A stretch of 64,000 nt of DNA from Clytia hemisphaerica (Eukaryota; Cnidaria; Hydrozoa; Leptothecata; Clytiidae), in NCBI GenBank assembly GCA_902728285.1, contig CACVBU010000024.1, positions 1-64,000 of the forward strand, read 5' to 3'. A program made the translations under genes and the position numbers. Positions 55,101-64,000 of the stretch are shown here, one piece after another; the stretch's first letter is position 1, and each line of letters opens with the position of its first letter. The notes under the pieces were generated by a model that ran no database searches, was not told where the DNA came from, and was given only the letters and a program-made list of their open reading frames with translations.

Positions 55101-58100
55101 TATGTGTTCAATAGACGTATACAGGCAAAATCGTTCCCCACCTCTGAACACAAGTCTGCACAGCTTTGACCAACTTTCGCCAAATAAAAACCTGGAAAAT
55201 CAAAAAAATATATATCAAAGCATTAATAACAAGTTCTATAACACTTAGAAAGTCAGCGTAAATAATGGAGACTGATTTTCAATTCGTCACCAATGATATG
55301 CGATTCTTGTTTTTAACCTAGAATTCGAACATCACAAGACGATATGAAGAGCCTACCTGGACATGGAATGTCATTACAGGGCAGTGTTTCCATGGTTTCA
55401 CCTTCACAATCATATCCGCCATACAGAGGTGGTGGATTGGTGCACCATCTTTGACGCATGGACACGCCCAAACCACAACTTTTGTCACAATTACCCCATT
55501 GGGTCCACTCTGTGAGATTTCCGTCATCTACAAAAATAAAAAGAGATTAATGAACTTTGATTAGTATGATGACTGGCGGTAAAACCTTCCTTTTCTTATA
55601 AGGCTTTTCAAAAAAGAAGAACGTCCTTGCACCGCCAAGAAAAACGTAGCTTGATAACTACAGTGAAATCTCTTTAACTTGAACCTCTAGAAATCGAATG
55701 TATCCTTAACTTGAACAAGTTTATAGTTCCCATCAGTGCAACAATGCCTCTTAATAAACCTTACTCCATAACTCGAACATATTTCAGTTCCCCGTGTCTT
55801 TACCAGTAGTTTAATCAATAATTTTTCTTCAAGGAAAGAAGAAGGCTGATTCTTTCCAACTTACAAAATATGCCAGTGCTAACAACAATAGTTGGTGACC
55901 AAGGCCCTTCACCAGTAATGGTATATCCAGCAATCTGAATAGTATAGTTTGTATACAAATGCAATCCCTGTATTTCCACCTCTGTAACATCCATTCCCTG
56001 TGTTTGAACCGTTCCATTCAATGAACCGCCTCTGAAACTGAATCCTTCCACTTCCACATATTGATATTTGATGATGTAACCGAGCAGGTTGCCTTGGTGG
56101 TATTCTCTAGGGACGGCATCCCATTTTATCAGGAGACTGGAACTACTTGTTTCTTGACCCTCAACTTCCAAGGGGTAAACAGACGGTACTAAAAGAAGAT
56201 GGCTATTGTATCATGATTCCAATAAATTTACTTGACAGTAAGGTAACGAAAAGGGTTTGTGATGCACTCAAATAAACAGCGTTCAAGCGTAGAAACTAGA
56301 AGACTGTCGCTGCTTATGATCCGTGCAAAATAGAGGTAACGGGTGTTAAATGGTTATACTATAATTGTGAAGAGATATTTTGAGTTTGTATAGTATAAGC
56401 TATCACAACGTCCTCTCGTCTCTTTGTTTTTCTTTTGTCTGTTTACAAGGGTATTTAGAGTTTGAAATTTGATGCTCAAATCAATGGTTTTTTTACAATC
56501 ACCTTCAAAAATTATGAGACATCTAATAAGCTCATTTGGGCCCCCAGAAGGAGGGGAACTCTCCAGTCTATTTGTAGGTGTATTTATCAAAACAATCTCT
56601 GTGCTATATATACGAAAAAAAGGAAGAAAACATACCATTCTCTTTGGTTCGAATTCGTACTAACTCACAAACTGGACCTTGTCCTTCCTTTGTGACACCT
56701 AACACTCTGATATCAAACAACGTATCATTTGGCATTGGATCAAGTGTAAAGGTCAGCTCTGGCGTATCAAAATAATACCATCGACCTTCATTCATGATGA
56801 CTTCTTCCCATTGGTGCGAATGACGGAACAATTCGATGACGTAATATGTGACGTTGCCACGGCGACTCAATGGTTCAATGGCCTCCCATTGGATGGTGAT
56901 AGTGGTGGCTGTACTTTCCGCCAGTAAGTTGTTTACTACTCCATTGGGTGCTATGGATTGAAATATTCGGTCATTTATTTTCCAAGAATCATACCTTATC
57001 GGCCAAAAGTCAACACTGACCTGTGACCTACGTTTTACACTAACCGTTCAAGTCGTCGTTACTGTTAACAAGTGTGTACGTCATTTTTAACATCTTTAAA
57101 TTCGAAAAGTTATGACAAGGGTTTAAAAAAAGCAATTTAGAATTATCTTATTATTTTTTTTAAACTGATAAAATATTGTCATTTTAACTGGACGCCATAT
57201 TTAATACGAGCGAAGCGAGAAAAATATCAACTTGCAGAGTCGTTTCGGACGACACTGGTACGGTATAATTCTAATAATGATGCTCTTTCTGATAATTTTT
57301 AACTTAAACAAAAAATTACGTCACAGGGACAGTATACAATCCAAATATGGTTAAAGGACACGGGGATGGCTAGAGTGAAACTTTGAAGAGATTTTTGTTC
57401 TTATTTGATTGTGCTTTTAAGCCAACTTTAGCGGGTGCATGTCACTAGTCCGACACTTTCTAGTCCGACAGTAGAATAGCCCAAATTTATAAAATAAATT
57501 CGGGTTTAAGGGCCCAACCTCAAAGTCGGAACTTTGGATTTTTATGAGCACGTGGTTGCTTATAAAAGACGTGCCTCCTCTTCGGCGATTCATATTTCGT
57601 TTCATATGTTTTTTTTGACTCGTTGTCGGACAAAATTGTTGTCGGAATACTCGAGGGGTAAATCACTTGAAAAAAGGTGTACGATACTTTTTGACTTTTT
57701 GAATTTTCATTTGACTTTTTGACTTTTTTTTGACTTTTATTTGATTTTTTGACTTTTTTTAACAAACTTTCATTTTGACTTTTTCCGACAAAAACGCCCA
57801 CCGCATTCGGGCGCCCAATATTTTCCGCCCAAATCTGTCCAAAAACGCAAACCGCCCATAAATTTTGCTCCAACCATCCGCCCATTCAAGAAACTTTTTG
57901 ACTTTTTCAAGACTTTTTTTTTACTTTTAATTGACTTTTTGACTTTATTATTGACTTTTTGACTTTTTCTTTGACTTTTTGACTTTTTTTTGACTTTTTT
58001 GACTTTTTTTTTGACTTTTTGTAGAGGTGTACGATAATTTTTCGAGTGATTTACCCCTCGGGAATACTGACGAATTCGTCAAATCCAACGTCGGGCATTT

Positions 58101-61100
58101 TTACTGTCGGATTAGAAAGTGTCGGACTACTGACAACCTCCCGCTATAGCATCCAAAGGACTTTTAGTACGTTCAGCTTACAGCTTAACCGGCGTGCGAC
58201 GCCGGTTACCGGCTAGTACTGTATTATTTAACCCCAGGCATCCTAAACTACAATTAAACCAAAATTCCAAATAAGGAAAAACCAACAGATTTTTCAAAAT
58301 CAGAGTATGTATATGCCTGCTATGAAATGGGAGTACTTTTTATGACACTAAAAAGCCATCAGTGTACAGGCTACAAGGAGGTACACGGTACCGAAAACTG
58401 ACCTCGACATTCTGTGTCCATGAGTTAATGACGTCATTATGGTGCAATATCGACAGTTAATATATTGTCCTTTCCCAACTGGCACACAACGTTGTTTCAA
58501 CATTCATCTAACGTTATATGGACGTTGTGAACGTTAGATAAACGTTGAAACAACGTTGTGTGCCAGCTGGGTTGCTGGTGCTGACATTAACAAGTTTCGT
58601 GTTTTTACAATAAATCGAAAGACAATTATTTTCCTCTCTCTCTCTTCAAATATTTTTTATCAACAGCTTAATTAAAATATAAGCTTAGTTGCCTTAGCAA
58701 CGACGATTAAATGTTTTGTTTGATTTGATTGAAAACAAAATCTGAGTTCCACTTTTTTCGCTGTTTCATCAAAACATTTATTTGATGAGCTTATTTTAAT
58801 ACAATGTGGTGGTGAGGAATGAGCAAAATTATACCAAAAGCCTTACGTAGAGTTTTAGGCTTAGTTTTAGGGTTTTTTTCTTCTTAATTTAAGCATTATT
58901 CGATATATTTTGGGGAGATTTTCTAAAAAATTGTATACTTTTGGGCCCAGCCCCTACAGAAGTGTTCTTAAATTGTTTTTAATTTACAGCCTTTTTTCTC
59001 ATAGAGAAAAAACCTACAGTAAAATCTGAGACGGAATGGACAGCCAAAATCCATCATCACGGCAAATCACTTTCAAAGTTCAATATGGTGAAAACCGCGA
59101 TACCGATTTAACATTTGTTGAGGATGAGGAGACGACGGTTCTCAGTATAAAATATCATTTAGTTTTGAAACTTGACTTACCAATAGAAAACCAATGTATC
59201 TTAAGAAAGGTAAATCAAGATTGGATTTATTTGAGGGACAATGAAACCCTGGTTTTCACTAGCGATATAGAGCATCCAACAGCCGAAACGGTTGCTGAGA
59301 TACAAATCGATTTGAAATGTCTCGCCATCAAAGAACATTTATCATTATTCCCTTTCACTGATGACAGGAAGAAATCTTTCGTATTTCCAAAAATTCGAGT
59401 TCTTCCGAAAAGATACACCATAGAAAACAATGTTATTGAAATAGGTTGGGACGAGTTTCAACGTCATCATGCGTTGTGTACACTTAAAGGATTTCAAGCA
59501 ATGATTTGTGACAAATTAAACACAGATCCGAATGAATCTTTACTACTTTATACAGAGAGCTTTAAAGAAAGATCTTTTCTCAAGAATACTGAACATTGGT
59601 TAGAAACTCTAAATGAATATGGGGTTCGTGAGCAGGTTTTAGACGTGTACATTGGAGTATTCAGTCAACCTTCAAATACAGTTCAACAACAGTCAAACAG
59701 TTCAAACATTCTACGCCTTCCATTCATTAAGATATGTAATACTCGAGATGAGGAGATTGCCAAATGGTATCCCGACAGCAAAAGCTGCGATACAGTGAAT
59801 CTAATGACATTCATTCAAAATGAATTGGAAATTCCTTTACAAAACCAAGTCCTTTATCACGCCGAAAAGAAGTTAACACGATCAACAAATCTGACATCAT
59901 TACTCATTACCAACGCGTATTCTATTGACATACATGTAGCTTACAAAACTTTCCCAAAAGCACCCGGAAAAGAGCTTTCAGAACGTTCAAGATCTCACTT
60001 TGAAGAGCTTAGATTACAAGAAGTGCGATCAATGACTATTAAAGATTTAGATACAAATTGGACAATTGTTGAAAACGCATTGGTTGTCATGTTAAACCCG
60101 TCAGCAGGATATGGAGAGATCGTACACGTTATCAGTGATAAACTTGGTGAAAATTTCATCTACGATTTGTCCAAATCTGGGAAAACCTTATACAGAGGAC
60201 TTGTTATCGAAGAATTGTTTTACAACGGCGGTGTATTCAGCGAGGATATTGAACTCAAATGTTCTTTGAATTACACGAAATCCAAGCCTGGCGAAGATCA
60301 AGACTGTGATAGGAGAATGTATGGTTTCAAGAAATTGGTCATCAAATCTTTAACGAAAGTCATAGAGCTTGATGTGTCAACTTTTAACACTTTAGACAAA
60401 TTGAGAAGATTTATTGAATCTGAATGGGAAATCTCTAAACGGTGTCAAGTTTACATGACAAAGGATCGAAAGATTGGACCAGATTCGAACGAGTCTCTGC
60501 TAATGCTTTACAAGCATACCACAACCGAAGAAGAACGAAAACAAAACGCCTTGTATTTCAACTTGATAACACTTGAGCCTAAAAACGTCACGGTATATCT
60601 CAATTGCGCTTACGGAGGGAGAATTGGGATGCCAGAAACCATCGACATTTTAGAAACATCTACAGTCAAAGACCTAGAAAACAGGTTATCGGAAATGATG
60701 AATATTCAAATATCCGTATTCCCAAGAAACCCACCACAAAAACATAACCACGACGAGTTCTCGCTGCCCAAAGATAGAGTTCATCTTTTCTCACTGATTA
60801 GTACAGATGTAACCGAATCTTTGTCTTTACGTGTGTTCCGAACTTTAAAGGCACTAGTTCATGTTAAATGTAGGAAATGTGGAAACGACGAGACTCTAGA
60901 AAAGCGGGTTACCGTTAAAGATAGATTAAACCTTATCCAGGACGTGTATACAATTCAAGATGCCATGGAATTTCTAACTCGGAAATTTCAAGAATACCGC
61001 TGTAGTTCTTATGGATTTTGCCAAAGACAGAACTTAAAGTTGTCGAAGAAAGACAATATCTTGAATCTGACCTCCAAGTCGACGCTTGCTGATTTGCCAG

Positions 61101-64000
61101 TAGATTATGTTTTGAATTTTAAAACATTTTGTAATTTAAGGAGTTTCATGAGAGGGGCATTCAAGAAAGAGCCGGAACCATGGACGTGTAGTTATACTAA
61201 TCGGTAATGCAAAGAAAGAAAGAAAGAAAGATAAAGAAAACCGAAGAACATTTTCAATATTAGGAGATTTGAGGTTTTACTTATCTACGGATTGTTGATA
61301 CTACACGTTTTTCTAAACGAACAGCCAAAATTTTTGAAGCCTTCCAATGTTCTTAACTTTTTGAGATTTAAGCCAAAAAATGTTCTTAACATGTTCCTAT
61401 TTTCAGCATCTTTTGAGTATTTTTGCCCATTTTCCTAAGAGTTAACAGGTGTTTTCATAGTATTGACCCCCCCTTTATAGGGGGGGATGGGTAATTTTCC
61501 AGTTAAAATGGGGGGTTTGAGCTTATAGGGGGGGGGGGGGTCAAATAAAATTGGGGGGGGGGGGGATTTTTTTGGTTAAAAAAGTCTTATTTCTTATTTT
61601 TCCTAGTTTTACTATTACTAGTTTACTGTTTATTTGCTAGTTTTGCTAGTTCATTGACTATTGGTACGAATTCACACTGAAAGCATTAAGCACCAACACG
61701 AAAAAATCTTCTCGTGTCCCCAAACCTTAATAATCCAAAGTTTTTATTTTTTATAGACATGAAAGGTGACGCCAATATAACATTTGATGTCTTTTATGGT
61801 TGCATTCTTGTCTTGTTTTGGCCATTTCTTCTGTCTGGTCTGTGTTTTTGTTCTCTGTTTTTGCATTTTTGGGATTTTCAGTGTTTTTGGACATTTTCAT
61901 TCAATAAATTTCAAATGGTGTATGTCAACTTTGCTTTATTCTGCATTTTTCATTTTTAAATTTTTGGTCTGTATTTTATACACAAGTTGATAAATATCAG
62001 TGCCATTCTCAGTTTTGCATTCATTACAAAAGGAGCACTTGAAGGGTGAACATCAACTTTCCAAATTTCAACTTTCAACATTTAATTTTCAATCAAGACT
62101 TAGTCACATTCAATTTCAACATGACTTAGTCTCATACTTTTCTCACAGTTTTCATACCCAGGCTAGCTGGTAAGTTTTGCTTTTTCCTTTCAGTGTTTGC
62201 TTTTTTTGCCTGCCATTTTGCCTGGGTGTTGCCTTTTTGCACTGCTTAGGACTTAGCCATTTCAACTTATATTTTTCTTCAACTTAAACTTTTTACATAG
62301 ATACTTCAATTATAATTTCAAATTCAATTTATTCTCAATGCAATTAGACATCCTTTTTCTTATATAAATTCCTCGCATTAATTAGGGAAAACTAGGTTCA
62401 AGCTACCTTATTACACGACAAGTGATACTTTTATGGACCTACCTAGTTATGTATTTAACAAATATACAATTGATATCTACGTGAGCGTGACCATTAAACA
62501 ATCATTCAGAACACAAATAGTGACGATCTATTAAAATCAGTCGTTTGTTTCTTATAAAAAAACGTTTAAAAACCAAAATTTCATGGTCTTGAAATATTCT
62601 TTCATATTCAAATATTTTATATTTCATATTCAAGACTTTGTGAGCAAAAAAACATCTATCTCATCAAAAAATTGAGTAATTTGACTAAGAACATTGATGT
62701 ATGCTTATCAATAGTGATTCTTTTAGATAAACATGCGTTTTTTGAGCCAACAAAATTTTTTTGAAAAAATCTACTTGAGCCATCTTTTACCTAAGATGGT
62801 ACCCTACTTTCATGCAAAAAATCAAAAAAAGTTAATGATTCAATTTTTCACAAAGTCCAAAAAACCCGTTCTTTAGCCGTTTTTTGGCCCAAATTTGCCG
62901 AAATCTTTTTTTTTGAAAGTCAGGCTCCGTCACATTCGAGGGTTTATAGTTATGCATCTTTGTGCAAAAAATCATAAAGAATCAAAGAGGCAATCTCGAG
63001 AAAAGCTAATACCTAGGTAATTGATAATGTGCTTATAAATAAATATCGAATTTGGCCAGTTTCTCTATAAAAACACGCCAAGCAACCGAAATTTCATGTC
63101 TAAACACACACATTCTTCAAAAGTAAGCCCTCATGAGCAAAAAAACATCTATCTCATTAAAAAATTGAGTAATTTAACTAAGAACATTCATGTATGCTTA
63201 TTAATAGTGATTCTTATAGATAAACATACGTTTTTTGAGCCAAAATTTTTTTTTTGAAAAAATCTGCTTGAGCCATCTTTTACCTATGATGGTACCCTAC
63301 TTTCATGCAAAAAATCAGAAAAAATTAACGATCCAATTTTTCACAAAGTCCAAAAAACCCGTTTTTTTAGCCGTTTTTTGGCCCAAATTTTTTTTCGAAA
63401 ATCGGGCTCCGTCACATTCGAGGTTTTATAGTTACACATCTTTGTGCAGAAAAAACAAATGAGCCAATCACGAGGAAAGCTAATAACGAACAAACGAACG
63501 AACGGACGAACGGACGGATTTATAGGACCTCCACACCTCCACCCCACCGAGGTAGGTCCAAAAATTACTAGGCAAGTATTCAACGTCCTTGAAATTTGCA
63601 CGATTTGAAATCAACACGAATTTTTCAGCTTTTCAAGGAAACAGCGGCGGCTGTTTTTAATTAAGGGGGCTTTTATTAGCACTAAATTTCTAAATTAGTG
63701 TTAATAAAATGACTAGTAATATTAGATTTTCGACTTCAAAAACATTACCCATTTCTTTGGTGAGGAAGGGAAGCACCAAGTCAGGTCCACAACCAACTCT
63801 GGTACAAGCTGCTACAAAGATTTCATAGTTCGTGAACGGATACAAAACGTTGTCTGAAGTGAACGTGTAATCACGTTGCGTCCCAAGTCCTTTCTCTGTC
63901 ACGTTATGTAACGTGTTGACGTGATGTGTTTCTCCATCGTGAAGTTGACCACGGATACTGACATTGTAATAAAACAACTGTCCAAACTTATATTGTTCAG
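45901..64000 (-). CDS. Gene B: paralogue of gene A, K+-filter glutamate-receptor-like channel (5' partial)
   Basis: Nineteen exons on the minus strand, in transcript order: 64000-63749, 56950-56636, 56188-55865, 55527-55357, 55191-54874, 54434-54285, 53872-53699, 52592-52419, 51998-51889, 51524-51448, 51233-51091, 50531-50229, 50062-49766, 49654-49349, 49105-48642, 48130-48033, 47809-47653, 47377-46885, 46184-45901. After a 2-nt partial codon at the edge, 4,608 nt read as 1,535 residues plus TAA (45903-45901) without interruption. Domain order is the same as the C-terminal half of gene A: FN3 x3, TSP1, Cys-rich, TSP1 x3, SEA, FN3 x3, S1-TM1-P-TM2-S2-TM3, charged tail. Splice positions match gene A except that S2 and TM3 share one exon here. 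The gene continues beyond the right edge. A plus-strand gene is nested in its 6.8-kb intron. Confidence 0.92.
46885..49105 (-). CDS. Gene B exons 15-18: S1-TM1-pore-TM2-S2-TM3 core with TTVGYGD filter
   Basis: Exon 49105-48642: S1 (TYTGLFPQLLSQIVD; YPFVGIVQSQGTAMI) and TM1 (VLAISMLLMCVVGWFLWFS). Exon 48130-48033 (98 nt, as in A): pore helix WIAFVTMTTVG. Exon 47809-47653 (157 nt, as in A): YGDFVPTTELSK and TM2 (VLAVWSLTGLVLIGIFGGVV). Exon 47377-46885: S2 (GLIDAS, NAGYGMVLAGD) and TM3 (FITLTGVFFALVFVGYLYWF) without the intron that separates them in gene A. The filter-flanking intron splits the first Gly codon of GYG in both genes. B lacks the Arg seen in A's MTRHAG (here IKTYSG), so the canonical amino-acid-carboxylate Arg is not evident. 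The Asp of GLIDAS aligns with the acidic ligand contact of S2 in glutamate receptors. Confidence 0.93.
48204..48502. mobile_element. MITE with TTCGCGA-rich ends, second copy
   Basis: Ends AGGCAAAACTTTCGCGAA and TTGTACGCCTAAAG. Its interior (TGATGGACTTTTGCATAAAA) matches in reverse the segment near 520-545, which places the first fragment at 405-590 in the same family. In the gene B intron before the pore exon. Confidence 0.65.
49349..50531 (-). CDS. Gene B exons 12-14: three membrane-proximal FN3 domains
   Basis: Exons 50531-50229, 50062-49766 and 49654-49349, phase 1-1. Signatures: INVTWDHSF with LKPGTLYGIRVLV; IFFSWTAIP with AFTWYWVEITGYSNGGIGPP; LNISWSALPPEY with LESYTEYEIHLYAYSRYGDGPP. 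They align one to one with gene A exons 34-36; the second in both genes has TWYW and GGxGP. Confidence 0.92.
51091..51998 (-). CDS. Gene B exons 9-11: SEA domain
   Basis: Exons 51998-51889, 51524-51448 and 51233-51091 encode residues 627-736. The pattern parallels gene A: VNYYVRLVDEHWDFMMYR, LDNLR-type helix (LLLMDNLRSN), QVGVTFHNF, then KGSVLANFTVSF. The autoproteolysis-type turn is GSVL rather than GSVV, so cleavage is less certain than in gene A. Splice phases (1-0, 0-2, 2-1) are identical to gene A. The intron 51234-51447 contains a repeat with 'actcgaac' and 'cgagtta' motifs found elsewhere in the window. Confidence 0.8.
52419..54434 (-). CDS. Gene B exons 6-8: thrombospondin type 1 repeats 2-4
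   Basis: Exons 54434-54285, 53872-53699 and 52592-52419, all phase 1-1. They read YTEWANWGVCSKECGGGRY, GSWGQWTEWSDCTTTCDFG and GHWSAWGLIEQCKQPCSNS, each with a terminal Cys pair (CNVEPCP, CNPQPCP, CSSTPCK). The intron between the last two holds a 747-bp piggyBac-like MITE. Confidence 0.9.
52660..53406. mobile_element. piggyBac-like MITE (TTAA target, 747 bp)
   Basis: Ends are TTAACCCTATTAGCCCC and its exact inverse GGGGCTAATAGGGTTAA. TTAA target sites with terminal CCC are the hallmark of piggyBac-family insertion. No transposase frame; the open frame near 52639-53022 is not conserved coding. Inside are several TGATGACGTCAT palindromes. It is in the intron between gene B TSP1 repeats 3 and 4. 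Confidence 0.75.
54874..55191 (-). CDS. Gene B exon 5: cysteine-rich module (MGAT5-C-terminus-like)
   Basis: A 318-nt phase 1-1 exon. It starts GFYLAKVGQSCADLC and ends RRLCKCVDKG, with Cys in FACIR, IDCTP, NRCRG and IDCHA. The Cys spacing parallels gene A exon 27 though the residues between have diverged, so the disulfide scaffold is conserved. The resemblance to the GlcNAc-transferase V C-terminal Cys region is from memory and unverified. Confidence 0.75.
55357..55527 (-). CDS. Gene B exon 4: thrombospondin type 1 repeat 1
   Basis: A 171-nt phase 1-1 exon, the same length as its gene A counterpart, reading GNLTEWTQWGNCDKSCGLG, then MRQRWC, YGGYDC and CNDIPCP. Confidence 0.92.
55865..64000 (-). 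CDS. Gene B visible exons 1-3: three FN3 domains
   Basis: Exons 64000-63749 (partial), 56950-56636 and 56188-55865 encode visible residues 1-297. FN3 signatures: LYPFTNYEIFVAACTRVGCGP; ITIQWEAIEP with PMPNDTLFDIRVLGVTKEGQGP; LLIKWDAVP with LHLYTNYTIQIAGYTITGEGPW. All junctions are phase 1. These correspond to gene A exons 23-25. The first intron, 56951-63748, is 6.8 kb and contains the nested ubiquitin-like gene and several repeats. Gene B presumably has more FN3 and laminin-G-like exons past the edge, as gene A does. Confidence 0.9.
57431..58144. mobile_element. 714-bp inverted-repeat element with GACTTTTT tandem core
   Basis: Ends read GTCACTAGTCCGACACTTTC and GAAAGTGTCGGACTACTGAC. A second, inner inverted pair (GGGGTAAATCACTTGAAAAA and CGAGTGATTTACCCC) suggests a nested insertion. 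The core is a run of GACTTTTT units. No gene. Confidence 0.7.
58474..58572. repeat. 99-bp palindromic element with ACAACGTTGTTTCAAC ends
   Basis: CCAACTGGCACACAACGTTG at the left mirrors CAACGTTGTGTGCCAGCTGG at the right, with a short spacer. Located ~460 bp upstream of the ubiquitin-like gene start. Confidence 0.7.
59036..61207 (+). CDS. Tandem ubiquitin-like-repeat protein, intronless, nested in gene B intron
   Basis: One uninterrupted frame of 723 residues. The ATG is preceded by an in-frame TGA at 59027-59029, so this is the first possible start; a pyrimidine-rich CATAG at about 58990-59004 could end a 5'-UTR intron. The protein looks like about seven degenerate ubiquitin-like repeats of 85-110 residues. 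The clearest is near residue 428: KKLVIKSLTKVIELDVSTF, then LDKLRRFIESEWEI, which matches ubiquitin's first two strands and helix (compare I-F-V-K-T-L-T-G-K). Other repeats start near residues 10, 115, 225, 330, 520 and 605. No C-terminal Gly-Gly is present, so conjugation is unlikely; a scaffold role is a guess. A CxxC pair (KCRKCG) occurs near residue 615. It lies antisense to gene B. After the stop there is a (GAAA)n run. Confidence 0.8.
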   Translation: MDSQNPSSRQITFKVQYGENRDTDLTFVEDEETTVLSIKYHLVLKLDLPIENQCILRKVNQDWIYLRDNETLVFTSDIEHPTAETVAEIQIDLKCLAIKEHLSLFPFTDDRKKSFVFPKIRVLPKRYTIENNVIEIGWDEFQRHHALCTLKGFQAMICDKLNTDPNESLLLYTESFKERSFLKNTEHWLETLNEYGVREQVLDVYIGVFSQPSNTVQQQSNSSNILRLPFIKICNTRDEEIAKWYPDSKSCDTVNLMTFIQNELEIPLQNQVLYHAEKKLTRSTNLTSLLITNAYSIDIHVAYKTFPKAPGKELSERSRSHFEELRLQEVRSMTIKDLDTNWTIVENALVVMLNPSAGYGEIVHVISDKLGENFIYDLSKSGKTLYRGLVIEELFYNGGVFSEDIELKCSLNYTKSKPGEDQDCDRRMYGFKKLVIKSLTKVIELDVSTFNTLDKLRRFIESEWEISKRCQVYMTKDRKIGPDSNESLLMLYKHTTTEEERKQNALYFNLITLEPKNVTVYLNCAYGGRIGMPETIDILETSTVKDLENRLSEMMNIQISVFPRNPPQKHNHDEFSLPKDRVHLFSLISTDVTESLSLRVFRTLKALVHVKCRKCGNDETLEKRVTVKDRLNLIQDVYTIQDAMEFLTRKFQEYRCSSYGFCQRQNLKLSKKDNILNLTSKSTLADLPVDYVLNFKTFCNLRSFMRGAFKKEPEPWTCSYTNR
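62435..63559. mobile_element. TIR element of the same family, copy 2, opposite orientation
   Basis: Left end GGACCTACCTAG; right end contains the (CGAA)n/(GGAC)n microsatellite at 63485-63520 followed by GAGGTCC-related sequence and AGGTAGGTCC. The microsatellite is at the right end here and at the left end in copy 1, so the copies are inverted relative to each other. Internal units contain 'gggctccgtcacattcgag', as in copy 1 ('gacggagcccg'). Lies in the large gene B intron. Confidence 0.7.

Larger units (their letters stand above)
56951..63748. other. Large gene B intron and what it holds
   Basis: Apart from the ubiquitin-like gene, this 6.8-kb intron contains a 714-bp inverted-repeat element (57431-58144), a 99-bp palindrome (58474-58572), G/C homopolymer tracts (61465-61566) and a 1.1-kb TIR element with degraded tandem repeats (62435-63559). 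The stretch 61570-62430 is AT-rich; two short overlapping open frames near 61714-61990 are low-complexity Phe/Leu and do not look like genes. No transposase was seen. Confidence 0.6.

Noticed and set aside
57520-57885. 121-codon minus-strand frame in the gene B intron
   Set aside because: Made of Lys/Ser repeats from the GACTTTTT tandem core of an inverted-repeat element.
61714-61990. Two overlapping Phe/Cys-rich open frames with membrane-like composition
   Set aside because: Low-complexity TTT/TGT-rich DNA; no domain, start context or conservation evidence.

Overview
This window comes from an animal nuclear genome. It is AT-rich, its genes are cut into many GT-AG exons, the proteins are built from animal extracellular modules (fibronectin III, thrombospondin type 1, SEA, laminin-G-like), and the introns are full of short inverted-repeat elements and a tRNA-derived SINE. 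I cannot name the species. A non-bilaterian animal such as a sponge, cnidarian or ctenophore would fit, but that is only a guess.

Layout. (1) Positions 1-39316, plus strand: the 3' part of a very large gene, here called gene A. I traced 42 exons whose phases join without a break into one frame of about 3,562 residues ending in a stop. (2) Positions 39584-42465, minus strand: a three-exon DUF229 sulfatase-like type II membrane protein, with a one-base frame disruption in its middle exon. (3) Positions 42466-45900: intergenic DNA with a 1-kb foldback element and several MITEs. (4) Positions 45901-64000, minus strand: the 3' part of a paralogue of gene A, here called gene B (19 exons visible, 1,535 residues). 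It points toward gene A, so the two form a convergent pair with the sulfatase-like gene between them. (5) Positions 59036-61207, plus strand: a single-exon gene for a protein of about seven degenerate ubiquitin-like repeats, nested antisense inside a large intron of gene B.

The main result is the architecture of genes A and B. Each ends in a complete ionotropic-glutamate-receptor-like core: S1 half-domain, TM1, pore loop, TM2, S2 half-domain, TM3 and a charged helical tail. The pore loops carry a potassium-channel selectivity filter, TSVGYGD in A and TTVGYGD in B, as in prokaryotic GluR0. In place of the usual amino-terminal domain, this core follows a giant adhesion-like ectodomain: laminin-G-like modules (A only, as far as the window shows), FN3 repeats, TSP1, a cysteine-rich module, three more TSP1, one SEA domain with the GSVV-type autoproteolysis motif, and three more FN3. 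I know of no described receptor with this combination. It suggests a potassium-selective channel gated or tethered by matrix or cell-surface contacts, but that function is inference.

The remaining DNA is introns and spacers dominated by non-autonomous elements: two piggyBac-like TTAA MITEs, several foldback elements, four G-tract elements, a pair of TIR elements with internal tandem repeats, and three SINE copies.
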